Of a DNA stretch of 31,398 nt, positions 18,080 through 27,203 are shown in pieces (position 1 is the first letter of the stretch; each line of letters starts with the position of its first letter). The notes under the pieces were generated by a model, which ran no database searches, was not told where the DNA came from, and saw nothing but the letters and a program-made list of their open reading frames with translations. Both the position numbers and the translations under genes were made by a program. This stretch comes from Nemertoderma westbladi (lineage: Eukaryota; Xenacoelomorpha; Nemertodermatida; Nemertodermatidae), in NCBI GenBank assembly GCA_032718475.1, contig JAUCBJ010007422.1, forward strand, positions 1 through 31,398. Reading direction: 5' to 3'.

Positions 18080-20446
18080 CGGCCCAACCGCAATATATTT
18101 AACACTGAAACCGAAGCGGTCAGCGGCAGCAGTTGTAACTCTTACAGAGATAACAACAAACCCACATGTTGTACATTTAATACGAGAGGACTATGTTCTA
18201 ACATCGCATACATTAAGGATCTTTTAGCTAATTGCAACATATTGAGCCTGACTGAGCATTGGCTGGACACTGTGGAATGTGCTTCTCTGTTGCAAGATAA
18301 CATGAATGAGTGTCTTATTGGCACAAACTTTTATTGTGTATCCTCTGTCAGCAATTGAATGAATAATCCTAATAGGAAAAGAGGTGCTGGTGGAGTTGCG
18401 TTAATGTTCAGGAAAGATGTAGTTATGGAGTGGTCCAAAGTTGAATCGGAGGATGTCATTGTTGGCATCATTGTAAGTCTGGCAGGGGAAACTCACCCTT
18501 TCTTAATACTTTCTTGCTATGCGCCAGATAGTAGCAAGGGTATGATCGAATATGCCGAATATCTTGGTAGACTTGAGGCCCTCATATCTGAATACAACAC
18601 AGCAACTCCCATTATATTAGCCGATACTAACGCTGACCTTGGTGATTTGCAAGTTAATAGATATGTTGCTCACAGTCCCTCCACATGTAGGCGGACACTG
18701 GACACATGGCTTCATAGTATGAGTCTCATAGCTATTGATACATTCACTGACTATTTTTATGGCCCCTGCATAACTTTCCGAGGCAACGGTGTCTCTTATA
18801 TTGACCATATCCTCGTCCCCACTTATTTCTCTGATAGTGTTATCAGGGGACATATTTATAATGCAGACCCCACTTTCAATTATTCTGATCATGTCCCTGT
18901 TATAGTAGAAATCCGGTGCAACAAACACATCAAGGACACCCCAACCCCACATCAACAAATCAAATTATCACACCAAACAAGATTTGCCTGGCACAGGGCA
19001 ACAGATCATCAAAAAACCAATTACATTACCTCAGTTGATAGTGCCCTAAATCGCACTCAGTTCACCCTCGATGATAGCGATCACTCACCCTCAGCTCTAA
19101 ATGATGCCACTGTAAGAATGAGAGACGCTATAGTAGCCAGTGCTCTTGCCAATATTCCCATTATCAAACCTGCTCGGCTTTCAAAGAACCTACGAATTCG
19201 GTCAACTTTGCTGCAGAGTAGGAGCCGTGTCACTAAGGACCTCTACGAACTGTGGCAGGACCGCGGAAAACATCCCACCGATCCTATACCTGAACAATTT
19301 AAAGCGTCTAAGAGATCTACACGTCGGCTCAATAACTTTCTCACGAAAAATCTGGTTGCGGACTCTGTAAATAAATGGTCAGGTCAGATAGACTCAAACC
19401 CCCGTAGATTCTGGTCCAACATCACCACCAAGATCCAACACAACTCAACCCCTGAATTGCAGGAGAAACTTTACAGCCATTATCAATCTAAATTTCAAGG
19501 CTCGGTCTCATCTGCCACCAAGAGGGATGATACTCTACTTCAGGAAGAACTCACCAACGCATGTAGGAACTCGCCTCTCCCAAATATTTCACCACTGACT
19601 GTAAAGAGCTCTATCCTATCTCTGGCAAGAGGTAAAGCCTGTGACTCCTCTTCACTCACAGTCGAGAACCTACTGAACCTAAACCCTGAACCGTTGTGCA
19701 ACCTTTTAGCTAATATATATAACCTCTGCATTGAGCTAAAAACTGTCCCCTCTCACTTCGGACATAGTGCCCTCAGTAGCCTATATAAGGGTAAAGGCAC
19801 TGACACAGTAATCGCCACATTGCTGGAATGTATTGAGCATTATAGATCCAAAAGTTCCGCAGTGTACCTGCTTCAGCTAGATATAGAATCGGCCTTCGAC
19901 ATTGTTGAGTACTGCACACTCATTCGAAAGCTGCTGGACCATGGAGTCAACCCTCACATCGCAGCTACGGTCTACTCATATTACACTTGTGGTACAGTTT
20001 TTTTCAAATTCAATGGTAGCATCGATTGTAACGGCATACATGTAGCCCAAGGTTTAAAGCAAGGTTCTCTACTATCACCAACTTCTTTTAACTTATACAC
20101 AGCTGATATAACTGCGGCTCTAGAGAGTTCCAACTTAGGTTGTCGTGTCGGCCCTGTGTGGTTAGGCGCCATAGTATACGCCGATGACTTCCTCCTTCTT
20201 AGCACCTCGGCTACTGATCTCGAACGTATGGCAATGATTGTAAGTGACAAAGCAGACGAGGTATGTCTTAGCTTTGAACCCACTAAAACCTCATGGATTG
20301 TAGTCGACAGCATCCAAAATCATGTCATAAACCCTGCTTTATCATCATACGTGGATCTCTTGTTGCAAGAAGTTCCTGGTTTCCTCCTAAGGTGGTCTTC
20401 CGACTATGGGACTCCCTTGCTGTACCAGCTACCACATATGGATTAA
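18080..20446 (+). pseudogene. LINE ORF2: endonuclease and reverse transcriptase with internal lesions
   Basis: In one frame, residues CCTFNTRGL (18167 onward) and SLTEHWLD (about 18245) give the endonuclease Asn and Glu. A TGA at 18356-18358 precedes a 695-codon open stretch. That stretch holds RKRGAGGVALMFRK, ILADTNADLG (usually GDFNA), SYIDHILVP and YSDHVPVIVE, then the RT with LLQLDIESAFDIVE (motif A), GLKQGSLLSPTSFNLYTAD (motif B) and IVYADDFLLLS (motif C). About 50 residues of the RT N-terminal blocks are missing between LYKGKGTD and LLECIEHY (about 19785-19830), in frame. The frame is lost near 20370. Catalytic RT Asp residues are present, but the protein cannot be made intact. Confidence 0.85.
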
Positions 20447-20700
20447 AATTCAATATAGGTTCTCTTACCTCCACTGATCGTGACGCTCTTGATGTATTCT
20501 ACCGAAAATCGTTAAGATGTTTACTAAACCTTGGCCCATATGTTGGGAATTGGGAACCCCCCCCCCCCCCCCCCCCCCCCCCCCACCCCCCCCCCCCCCC
20601 CCTCACTTAATGTTAATATGGTTATGTGGTCCACCCTTCGAGATAGAAAACCTTATGACATGCTTCTTCATTACATCTGCACCAAGTTTTCTTATTTTTT
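20370..20700 (+). pseudogene. LINE ORF2 C-terminal piece interrupted by poly-C
   Basis: In a different frame, residues PPKVVFRLWDSLAVPATTYG through DVFYRKSLRCLLNLG match the usual C-terminal region after the RT thumb. A C28-A-C17 tract (20557-20602) then intrudes. The sequence after it (LNVNMVMWSTLRDRKPYDML) still looks like coding text of the same protein, up to a TGA near 20711. Proline-only frames over the tract are artefacts of the poly-C. Confidence 0.7.
20557..20602. repeat. Poly-C tract C28-A-C17
   Basis: The longest of six G or C runs in the window. It interrupts LINE coding sequence, so it expanded or was inserted after the LINE arrived. Confidence 0.95.
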
Positions 20701-20709
20701 TACAATGAC

Positions 20710-20826
20710 CTGATGCGTTTTGCTCAAACATGCTGTATGTGCATTTTATTTACCTACATATGTTATCTTTGTCTGATGCGTTTTGCCCAAATATATGTGC
20801 ACTTTATTTACCTATGTTATCTTTAT
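20710..20826 (+). repeat. 63-bp imperfect tandem duplication in the LINE 3' UTR
   Basis: Both halves begin CTGATGCGTTTTGC and run through ATGTGCA-TTTATTTACCTA to TGTTATCTTT. The second copy has lost about 9 bases. Confidence 0.85.
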
Positions 20827-20829
20827 CGT

Positions 20830-21619
20830 ATTGCCAATGATAAACCGTGCGTACCCACTTATATATGTATATGTATTCCTTATATATATATTTTATCTAA
20901 TATAATACCGGCTCGTCCGGTGTTTTATGAAATGAAAAAAGTAGGCCTATCTGGCTGTCAGGCAATTAATTATAAATGCCACCTATTGTTTACATGGTAA
21001 CCAGTGACGCCGTAACTTTACAGCTCTTCGTCATTGGTTATACATAAACAAGGGACATTACAAAACCAATACAATACTAAATGTACTACTGGCCAATACA
21101 ATGCTGTAATGTCATCAAAAGTTGTAAAGTGCTAAATAACAACTCACTTTTAATACTAATGACGTTGAGTAATGTTACAATTTTGGAAAAAACGCTGTTT
21201 ATGTGTGTATGTTTGGTTGGTAGCCGAGCAACCAACCTATCAGCTGGTGATAGTCTAACTGTTTGGTGGGGGGATATTTTTCTATATATTTATACCAATA
21301 TTGTATGTTTTACATGTTAAAAAAACTTCGAATAAAAAGAAACACCATCTAATTCATATATATATATATATCGTTGCTTTAAGACATGCTGTATTAGCTG
21401 GTGAAGTTTTGAATATTTTATCCAATGGGAAGTGATGATTATTACATGGTAAAGTGAAATCCGACATTCCTATTGGGCAATATCTTACTGCAGAAAGGCC
21501 ATCATATATCTTTCGATATCTTTTGTAGGCTCTTTGACTTAGGGCCTTATCCTTATGACACTTAAGCTACGATATTCAATATAAACAAACATATACAAAC
21601 ATAATATAATATGTCTTAC
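20830..21619. other. AT-rich spacer with (TA)n
   Basis: No gene is supported. A (TA)n tract lies at about 21356-21371. It follows the donor site of the minus-strand exon at 21620, so it may be intron of that gene. Confidence 0.5.
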
Positions 21620-21848
21620 CTGTGGACAATGAGGCGCCCAATCCGCTGTCCTGGGTGTCTGTATGCACCAACGGATATTTCTTGCTTTCAGATTGGTCAG
21701 AGTTACATCCCACAGTGAGGATACTGTCCAATGGGAATGAGTTACCACTGACAGCTAAGGGTTGCATATAGTACTGGTTTGGGTATGACTGTTGAGGTAA
21801 GATTGTTGTATTTATTATAGGTGAAAGTTGATTGCTCTTTGTTTTCAA
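21620..21848 (-). CDS. Candidate protein-coding exon, possibly C-terminal region of the GLIS-like gene
   Basis: Read on the minus strand, an acceptor (AAATTTTTTATAG before 21848) and a perfect donor (CACAG then GTAAGA, GT at 21618-21619) bound 229 bp, open in one frame for 76 codons plus one base. The protein is polar and Ser/Thr/Pro/Gln/Tyr-rich (PQQSYPNQYYMQPLAV, HTDTQDSGLGASLST), as in disordered activation regions of transcription factors. It contains no stop and no obvious lesion. It lies on the same strand as, and downstream of, the zinc-finger exons, so it may be a 3' exon of that gene with LINE material in the intervening intron. It matches no domain I recognise. Confidence 0.5.
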
Positions 21849-22069
21849 CTATAAAAAATTTATAATGAATGTTTGACTTCTTAGTTAATTATAATTTTAT
21901 AATAATAATATAATTATTTTAATATAATAAAATAATTATATAATTCTCAACCAACATAATATAAAATATATATTTTATTATATAAAAATTTTTAGTAAAA
22001 TGGAGCGTGGGATAGATTATGAAAAATATAAAGGTTTACAAAGTTAAATTATTCGTTTGCTTGTGCGGA
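21849..22069. other. AT-rich sequence, nothing recognised
   Basis: Mostly A and T with short TTATA-like palindromes. It could be the AT-rich 3' tail of the minus-strand LINE fragment that follows. Confidence 0.5.
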
Positions 22070-22425
22070 GAGAGATGGAGATGAGGAGCCTGATAGCACG
22101 TGGTACTTGTCTTCGCAACTTAGGTTACAGAATTTGAAAACACAAGAGACGGAGCGGTCATGGAAAGGGCGAGTGTTGGTGCAAAGCTTGTGATGAAAAC
22201 CATGTGAGGTGTTTCTTGTGATGACGTGACGGTTTTTCTGTCCGGTTCTTCTCCATGCGGTGTTTAAAATGCAGGGCCATTAAGAAAACCTTCAGCAATG
22301 AAAGCGTTCTGGCGTTCGGTTCTGAAGGCTTTGTATTGTGAAATGGAATCGGAGTTGAACGAGTTCGGGAATTTAAGTAGAGTAGTCTCAGTGAGGGTTT
22401 TCTTGCCAACAAGGTTGTGAGCTAG
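22070..22425 (-). pseudogene. C-terminal fragment of a LINE related to the copy at 22562
   Basis: On the minus strand, shifting frames give LLKFPNSFNSDSISQYKAF, RTERQNAF and NGPAF, then a Cys/His-rich end with KYHVL. These align by eye with LKFPGIFNSAILEQYNTFR, NDRNANF, LGPAF and the Cys-rich end of the plus-strand element ending near 23950. At least two frame changes and a TAA are needed. It is a separate, diverged copy in the opposite orientation, ending at 22425 next to a 24-bp repeat (22426-22449). Confidence 0.6.
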
Positions 22426-22561
22426 TATTACAACTAATTATAACTCAGATATAATTAAGATATAATTATAAATTAAGATATAAGGCCTACCGTTTATTAT
22501 TCACTTCTTAGTCCTACTTTATAACACGTGTCTCAATCTAGGCTGAATCCCAGAAGTTAGG

Positions 22562-23167
22562 ATGTCCATTTTCATCAAGGTTCTATACAAAGGAAAGGGT
22601 AAAATTACCAATCCAGATAATTACCGCGGCATAGCGCTTCTCCGCGTCATTCTCAAGATATTTACCTTCATTATAAACAAGCGTTTACTACTCAGACTCT
22701 TATATCGTTTACCACTAGAACAATTTGGGTTTACCCCGGGCAAATCTACAACTGACGCAATTAAACTCCTCCTTTCCGAGATCTCGTTACTAGTTGCCTC
22801 TGAGGGACGAGTCTATGTGGCTTTCGTAGACTTTCGGAAGGCCTTCGACTCCACCAGCCGAAATATTTTCTTCCATAAACTCTACCACGATTTTGGTGTC
22901 AAAGGGAAATTATACAACATCTTCAAATCAATACTGAAAGTAAATTTCATACAAATCTATGATGGGTTACCTCTATCAAATGTAATCCGAGAAATACTCG
23001 GTTTCTTACAAGGCGATTGCCTTTCTCCGACGAATTTCATCCTGTACAACATTGCCGACCTCGTATCTGCCCTGTGGCGCGCAATCCAGTTTCTGAAATG
23101 TATATTTTATGCCGATGATCTTGCTTTTTACTCTACCAACCCTAGGGATATTCAAGACGGTTTTTAA
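22562..23167 (+). pseudogene. LINE reverse transcriptase core
   Basis: A 201-residue frame holds LYKGKGKITNPDNYRGIALL, QFGFTPGKSTTDAI, VAFVDFRKAFDSTSRN (motif A Asp), LGFLQGDCLSPTNFILY (motif B) and CIFYADDLAFYS (motif C). The catalytic residues are present. In motif B, LQGDCLSP stands where R-QGCxLSP is usual. The frame ends at TAA inside NNLCKWC-like sequence; the homologous reading continues in the next frame for about 30 bases, then shifts again. Confidence 0.85.
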
Positions 23168-23187
23168 CAACCTTTGCAAATGGTGCT

Positions 23188-23950
23188 GTGAAAACTCTAC
23201 AAGTTAACATAATAAAAACAAAGATTGTTAAGTTTAGGAAGGGTGGCCGGCTTGCTCTGTATGACAAATTCTTTTACAATGGGGAGGCTGTAACAATCTG
23301 TGACCATTACGAGTATCTGGGACTCACCCTACAACCAACTTTGACGTTCACAAAGCACATTAAATCAAAAAAGGAAAAGGCATATTCCGCCATTGGCTCT
23401 CTTAAAAACCTGCATCTAGTTTCTGTACAAACCGGAATGAAAATATTTCAAATGAAGATTTTCCCAATGACAACGTACGCAATATCCGAGTTTGGTCCCC
23501 TGCTTACACTGCCCCAACTAAAGGAAATCGACAAAATAAAATCTACATTTTTAAAACAGTTACTCGGCCTACACATCTCCTCATCCTCCACGCTCGCTTT
23601 AAAATTAATCAACGAAGAAACCTTTACTAATGGCATTGTTCTTAAATTCCCAGGCATATTTAACTCAGCAATTCTAGAACAGTACAACACTTTCAGAAAC
23701 GATCGCAATGCAAATTTCAATGCAGAACAATACCAGCTGGGCCCTGCGTTCCAATCATCTAGCTGGAAACGCAGCGGCCAACGACACCGTCACCTAGCAA
23801 CAAGAACCACATCACACGGGTTTCATTTCAAGCTGTGTGAAAATAAAGCCAACCACGATCCATGTATTGACTGTATATGTCGTTTCTGTCTGCAACCCGC
23901 AAAGGACTGATACCATGCCCTAGTCTGCGACAAATGCCCAACAATATCCA
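23188..23950 (+). pseudogene. LINE RT thumb, connection and C-terminal zinc finger
   Basis: The frame begins at the LQVNIIKTKIVKFRKGG block that normally follows the RT palm by about 25 residues. It continues through HYEYLGLTLQPTLTFTKHI and AISEFGP. It ends with a Cys/His-rich tail (KLCENKANHDPCIDCICRFC). A TGA at 23908-23910 cuts the tail; YHALVCDKCP follows in frame, completing a likely C2HC finger. Two frameshifts (about 23160 and 23190) separate it from the RT core. Confidence 0.8.
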
Positions 23951-24099
23951 CCTTATCCTCTTAATAAATAATTACTTTAGTATAAATTAAATTACTTTAA
24001 TTACTTTAATATTACTTTAATTAAAATTACTTTAATATATTATTATTTTTTAATAATTTATAAATTTTAGATTCCGTGCAATTTAATATGTAATTACTT

Positions 24100-24240
24100 A
24101 GGTTTTTTACCATTTACCCCGACTGGGGGGTGTCCAGATTAATTAATAATTATAACTCAGAAAAAAATAGATACGTAACCGATTAATATTACAACTAATT
24201 ATAACTCAGAAGAAAATAGATACGTAACCGATTAATATCA
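24100..24240. repeat. 50-bp tandem duplication in AT-rich DNA
   Basis: AATTATAACTCAGA followed by AAAATAGATACGTAACCGAT occurs at about 24146-24186 and again at 24196-24236, with a period near 50 bp. The 24-base word at 24187-24210 (TATTACAACTAATTATAACT plus CAGA) is repeated exactly at 22426-22449, on the other side of the LINE. Confidence 0.8.
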
Positions 24241-24253
24241 CATTATGAGGCAC

Positions 24254-24437
24254 CTTTTTCCTGACTTGAAACTGCGACAATGTTTTAGATACAGAGGCTA
24301 ATAACTGAGATGCGTTCGAGGGTAGCTTCATATGTTTACGCAAGGAACTGGGGTCAGTGTACCTTTTCGTACAGTTGGGCAGCTGACATACATATATGGT
24401 TTGCTGTCTATGTGCGTTCTCATATGTTTGGCGCGAT
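24254..24437 (-). pseudogene. GLIS-like gene, exon with last zinc finger, 2-bp insertion
   Basis: After an acceptor (TTTTAG before 24437) the frame starts in the phase left by the upstream exon: that exon's final G plus AT makes Asp, giving [17 protein letters not shown] 2-bp insertion (ATGTATGTCAG, about 24387-24391) shifts the frame. In the shifted frame [20 protein letters not shown] follows, the signature last finger of GLI/GLIS/ZIC proteins. GLIS members share RTHxDxKPYxC, which favours GLIS over GLI (NRTHSNEKPY). The frame stays open past the finger; the 3' border at 24254 (AAAAAG then GTGCCT) is a guess. The intron upstream is about 709 bp and its counterpart downstream contains LINE fragments. 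Confidence 0.75.
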
Positions 24438-24894
24438 CTAAAACGCGATAATTCAATGAAATTAGTTAAATTTTAGTATTGTGTAGTCAACGAAAACATA
24501 TATAAGTCGACCACAAAAACACTGGCACAGATAAATTAACATATGTCCATTTTTAAAAATACATAACAACAACAAAGAAATATATAACAAATAATTCACC
24601 AAAAAATAGTTTGAAGTTAATATATTAAGGCAAAAATTTTGAAAAAAATAATAGATTTCTGAACAGATTAAAATACATACAAACACAAACTGTCTTATTG
24701 CATTATGTAATTTGTAGTCGTAAATAGTTGTATATATAATCAATGTCACTGTACTGTACAGTGTACATACGGTAATGAATTAATTGGATTCCTTGGGATC
24801 TCTCTAGATCGGATATTAAACTTTAATTCAAAAATATATATATATTGTAATTTGTAATTAGTATTTAGTTTTTATTGGCTATTTTACCAAGCAG

Positions 24895-25095
24895 TATCTC
24901 GTTCTAGGCGTGGGCATTCCTGTGCTACCAATTAAGAGGCCCCGGTTCGATCCCATGATTGGGCAGCACTATTTGGGTAAAGTGCTTTTAATTATGGCAG
25001 CTTATCATCACCACCCTGGCTTTCATCCTTAACTGGTCGATAAATGGAAACCAAGGCGACTTAGAAAACAGATAGTGGAAGATAACACAGTGAAC
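24895..25095 (+). mobile_element. tRNA-derived SINE-like unit with a clear B box
   Basis: GGTTCGATCCC at 24952-24962 is a perfect pol III B box, about 45 bp after a weak A-box-like region (TAGGCGTGGGC). A non-tRNA body follows, containing GGTAAAGTGCTTTTAATTA, CACCACCCTGGCT and AATGGAAACCAAGGCGACTT. It lies in the intron between two GLIS-like exons. No cloverleaf can be drawn confidently, so a functional tRNA is unlikely. Confidence 0.5.
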
Positions 25096-25146
25096 GGAGT
25101 TTAAATAAACTAAAAAATTATCCTATTCATTTACTATTTTACGTAC

Positions 25147-25273
25147 CTGAGCTGTTACTGAACGCTTTGTTACACATTGGGTTTGTGCATGGGTAGGGCC
25201 TTTCTCCAGTGTGGTTCCGTAAATGAATCTTAAGATTTTCCTATCTAGAAAACATCCGATTACAAGATTCAAC
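25147..25273 (-). pseudogene. GLIS-like gene, zinc-finger exon with nonsense codon
   Basis: A 127-bp exon is bounded by acceptor CTAATTTCAG and donor GTACGT (GT at 25145-25146). In phase 0 it encodes VESCNRMFSR, then TAG (25241-25243), then [18 protein letters not shown] and [12 protein letters not shown], ending in phase 1. [16 protein letters not shown] and KAFSNSSD are hallmark fingers 3 and 4 of GLIS proteins (GLI has NASD, ZIC differs). The TAG stands exactly where the family has Leu, a single-base change from TTG. Zinc-binding Cys and His residues are otherwise present. Confidence 0.85.
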
Positions 25274-25457
25274 CTGAAATTAGTTTGAGTAATTGATTTA
25301 TTAATAATTATTAATTTTAAAATTAATAATAATCAATTATTTAATAATAATTAATATTAAACAATATAAACTTTATTGTTCATGCAGCAGTTAATTGTTG
25401 ACAGACTTTGAATCTGTTTTATTCAATTATCTATTGGGATATATTTGAATGACTCAC

Positions 25458-25640
25458 GGGGCATGTTGGGTCTCTCCCCACTGTGGAACTCTCATGTGAA
25501 CAATCAGTTTATATCGCGCGTTAAATGACTTCTGTTGACGTTGGCAACCAGCCCATCTGCAGATGTAATTTCCCTTTTTCTTCTGTGTTTCCACAGGGGT
25601 GCTTTCAATGTGTCACAAATATTGACAAGTGGTGAAATCG
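25458..25640 (-). pseudogene. GLIS-like gene, zinc-finger exon with two indels
   Basis: Acceptor TTTTACAG precedes 25640 and donor GTGAGT follows 25458. The frame KKGNYICRWAGCQRQQKSFN then ARYKLIVHMRV is GLIS-type finger 2 (family pattern KPFNARYKLLIHMRVHSGEKPN). After MRV an extra C (GG at 25485-25486 on the plus strand) shifts the frame; the shifted text reads HSGERPNM. Just before the donor, two bases seem to be missing (ATGCCCC for expected ATGTGCCCC, about 25462), removing the first Cys of the next finger. With both repaired, the exon would end in phase 0, matching the next exon. The first-finger remnant (HIES block) upstream also carries a TGA. The intron to the next exon is 184 bp. Confidence 0.85.
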
Positions 25641-26012
25641 CTGTAAAATATATAAGGATGAAATGGTAGTATGAAGCGGAACAATGTGAAGATATTAACT
25701 TCATATCAAACATACAATACAAAATTCATGTACATATTGAAATAAATGTTTGAAATAGAGAATTATGAAGATATATATTTGACTGTATTACTTCATATAA
25801 CCATTCTCAGCTGGTTTTTTTTTAGACTGCTTAATCTAAAAGCTTAAGATTAATCTAAAACTGCGAATTCTTACGACTCCACATTCCGCCTAAAATAAGA
25901 ATATAATGTTTAGAGCCAGAAAAAAAATTGTTTTAATAATGCGGTCCAAAAATTTCATAGTTCACAATCTAAATCAGCCTTAGATAGATTTCGTTTCTTT
26001 CAATTTCGGTTT

Positions 26013-26214
26013 TTACGTTTCGGAATGTCCATGACTGAACACCACGTTTCCTCTTGCCTGCCGCCTGCCATAGTAACTAGATCATGCACACACTTTTCAG
26101 CTGTAGTGAATGCAGGGTGGTGCAAGGTGGCGCTGGACTTTGGTAATAAGATTACACTACACAAAGGCTCACTTTTTAAATGAGCGTTGCATTTTTCACC
26201 AAGAAACAACGTGC
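26013..26214 (-). other. Open minus-strand stretch, possible exon
   Basis: A 73-codon frame (26000-26221) follows an acceptor-like TGGCTATTTGTTAG. The translation (AEKCVHDLVTMAGGRQEETW in its second half) matches nothing I recognise and shows no zinc-finger spacing. It sits between GLIS-like exons on the same strand, which is the only reason to list it. No convincing donor is seen; CGAAAC then GTAAAA is possible. Confidence 0.2.
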
Positions 26215-26562
26215 CTAACAAATAGCCAGAATTTGGGCCAATTTTAATAAATTATGTCGATAAAAAAAAATAAATCCTTTAAAAGATAAATAATTCACAA
26301 CAAAGATCCAATTAACTGTATTATCGCTGTCTAATAAGTACAATACAGTAAGTGTATTATATTTCACTTTGCAGTTTACCCTCACGTGAGGAAATCCAGG
26401 TTTTTATTATTTTATTTCTATGAAATTATTAAACATAAAATTTAAAAATAGTAAATTATAAAACGATTTTATTAGTTGGAAGGCAAATTGAGTACTGATA
26501 ATATTCTAACCAGTTAGGAAGGATGAATAACTCGATCCTGAGTTTCTATGGGAGAGGTAAAC

Positions 26563-26725
26563 CTGATTTATTTCATTGCTGGATGTTGTGGAACTGCTGC
26601 ACCTTCTACTCAACTCCAATTGGATCTCGGAACCGGATACATTGCTATTGTTTATGTAGGCTACCAGGCTGGTTGGGGAGGTGCGAATTAGCGAGTTAAT
26701 ATCAATCCTATCCAGACTCAATGGG
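26563..26725 (-). CDS. Candidate N-terminal exon of the GLIS/GLI-like gene
   Basis: A 163-bp minus-strand exon is bounded by acceptor ATTTACCACTTGCAG (before 26725) and donor CAG-GTTTAC (GT at 26561-26562). It is open without lesions and encodes PLSLDRIDINSLIRTSPTSL followed by VAYINNSNVSGSE and a Ser-rich end. From memory, the RTSPxSLVAYINNS-like motif resembles a conserved Ser/Pro motif N-terminal to the fingers in GLI-family proteins, so it fits as an upstream exon of the same gene. It ends in phase 0. The donor is weak (GTTTAC). The gap of 922 bp to the next finger exon should contain the first half of finger 1, which I could not find. Confidence 0.5.
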
Positions 26726-27200
26726 CTGCAAGTGGTAAATATAAACGGTGGTTACCATTTAATATTAATAAATTTAAAAAATATTAAATAAGAGTAGCTA
26801 TGGGGAGGGGGGGGGGGGGGGGGTGGGGTCAATGGACGCTTAAAAAATCAACAAATAACAAATAACATAATAAATAATAAATACTGTTAGCTGATTCACA
26901 ATAGATTCTTATAACAAAGAATAGGCTTGAATATAAAACTATATATTGAGCGATATTGATAAATCCGATTGTAATAATTATTGACGAATATATAATAAAC
27001 AATTAATAGCCAAACACCAATGAACACAACTTTCGAAACCAAGGCGTCACGCACAAGTCAACGTTAGTCGGGCCAATGATAAAAGACTATAACTACCGAT
27101 GCCCTAGTACTGTAGTAGCATACGGTAGGTTTAACTATAAGTACAGCAGTATCGCTTACCGGTACTGAGTAACACGTAAACTCATAAGTAAAAAGATAAT
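26726..27200. other. AT-rich spacer with G17 run
   Basis: No gene is seen. GGGG-A-G17 lies at 26802-26823. TACCGGT words occur near 27160 and 27202. The right edge is the truncated 3' end of the Copia element; no 3' LTR or polypurine tract is present here. Confidence 0.6.
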
Positions 27201-27203
27201 CTA

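Larger units (their letters stand above)
17293..20830 (+). mobile_element. Decayed two-ORF LINE, CR1/L2-like
   Basis: An ORF1 with a predicted coiled coil and an RRM-like C-terminal segment is followed by an ORF2 with an APE-type endonuclease and RT. This is the usual order for CR1/L2/Jockey-group LINEs; the exact clade is not settled. The 5' end is missing or decayed (TAG TAG just before 17293). A poly-C tract interrupts the C-terminal coding region at 20557-20602. The 3' UTR contains a 63-bp imperfect duplication (20710-20772 and 20773-20826). The natural 3' end is not identified. Confidence 0.75.
22562..23950 (+). mobile_element. 5'-truncated LINE, RT and C-terminal zinc-finger part only
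   Basis: The element starts inside the RT N-terminal region and has no endonuclease. It carries RT and thumb, then a Cys-rich C-terminus, and ends in AT-rich sequence with TTACTTTAAT repeats. Its clade is not assigned. It lies between the minus-strand exon at 21620 and the zinc-finger exons at 24254-25640, so it probably landed in an intron. Confidence 0.75.

Noticed and set aside
20293-20713. Polyproline proteins over the C runs
   Set aside because: The proline stretches are translations of poly-C inserted in LINE sequence, not a proline-rich gene.
22070-23950. Twin-priming inversion of a single LINE insertion
   Set aside because: The inverted piece covers the same C-terminal region as the plus-strand piece and is clearly diverged from it, so they are two different copies.
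24462-24749. 95-codon minus-strand hydrophobic frame as a membrane protein
   Set aside because: It is AT-rich intron sequence between GLIS-like exons; Phe/Leu/Ile/Tyr richness simply follows the base composition.
24945-24970. B-box-containing segment as a functional tRNA gene
   Set aside because: No acceptor stem, anticodon arm or good A box can be folded; a SINE head is likelier.
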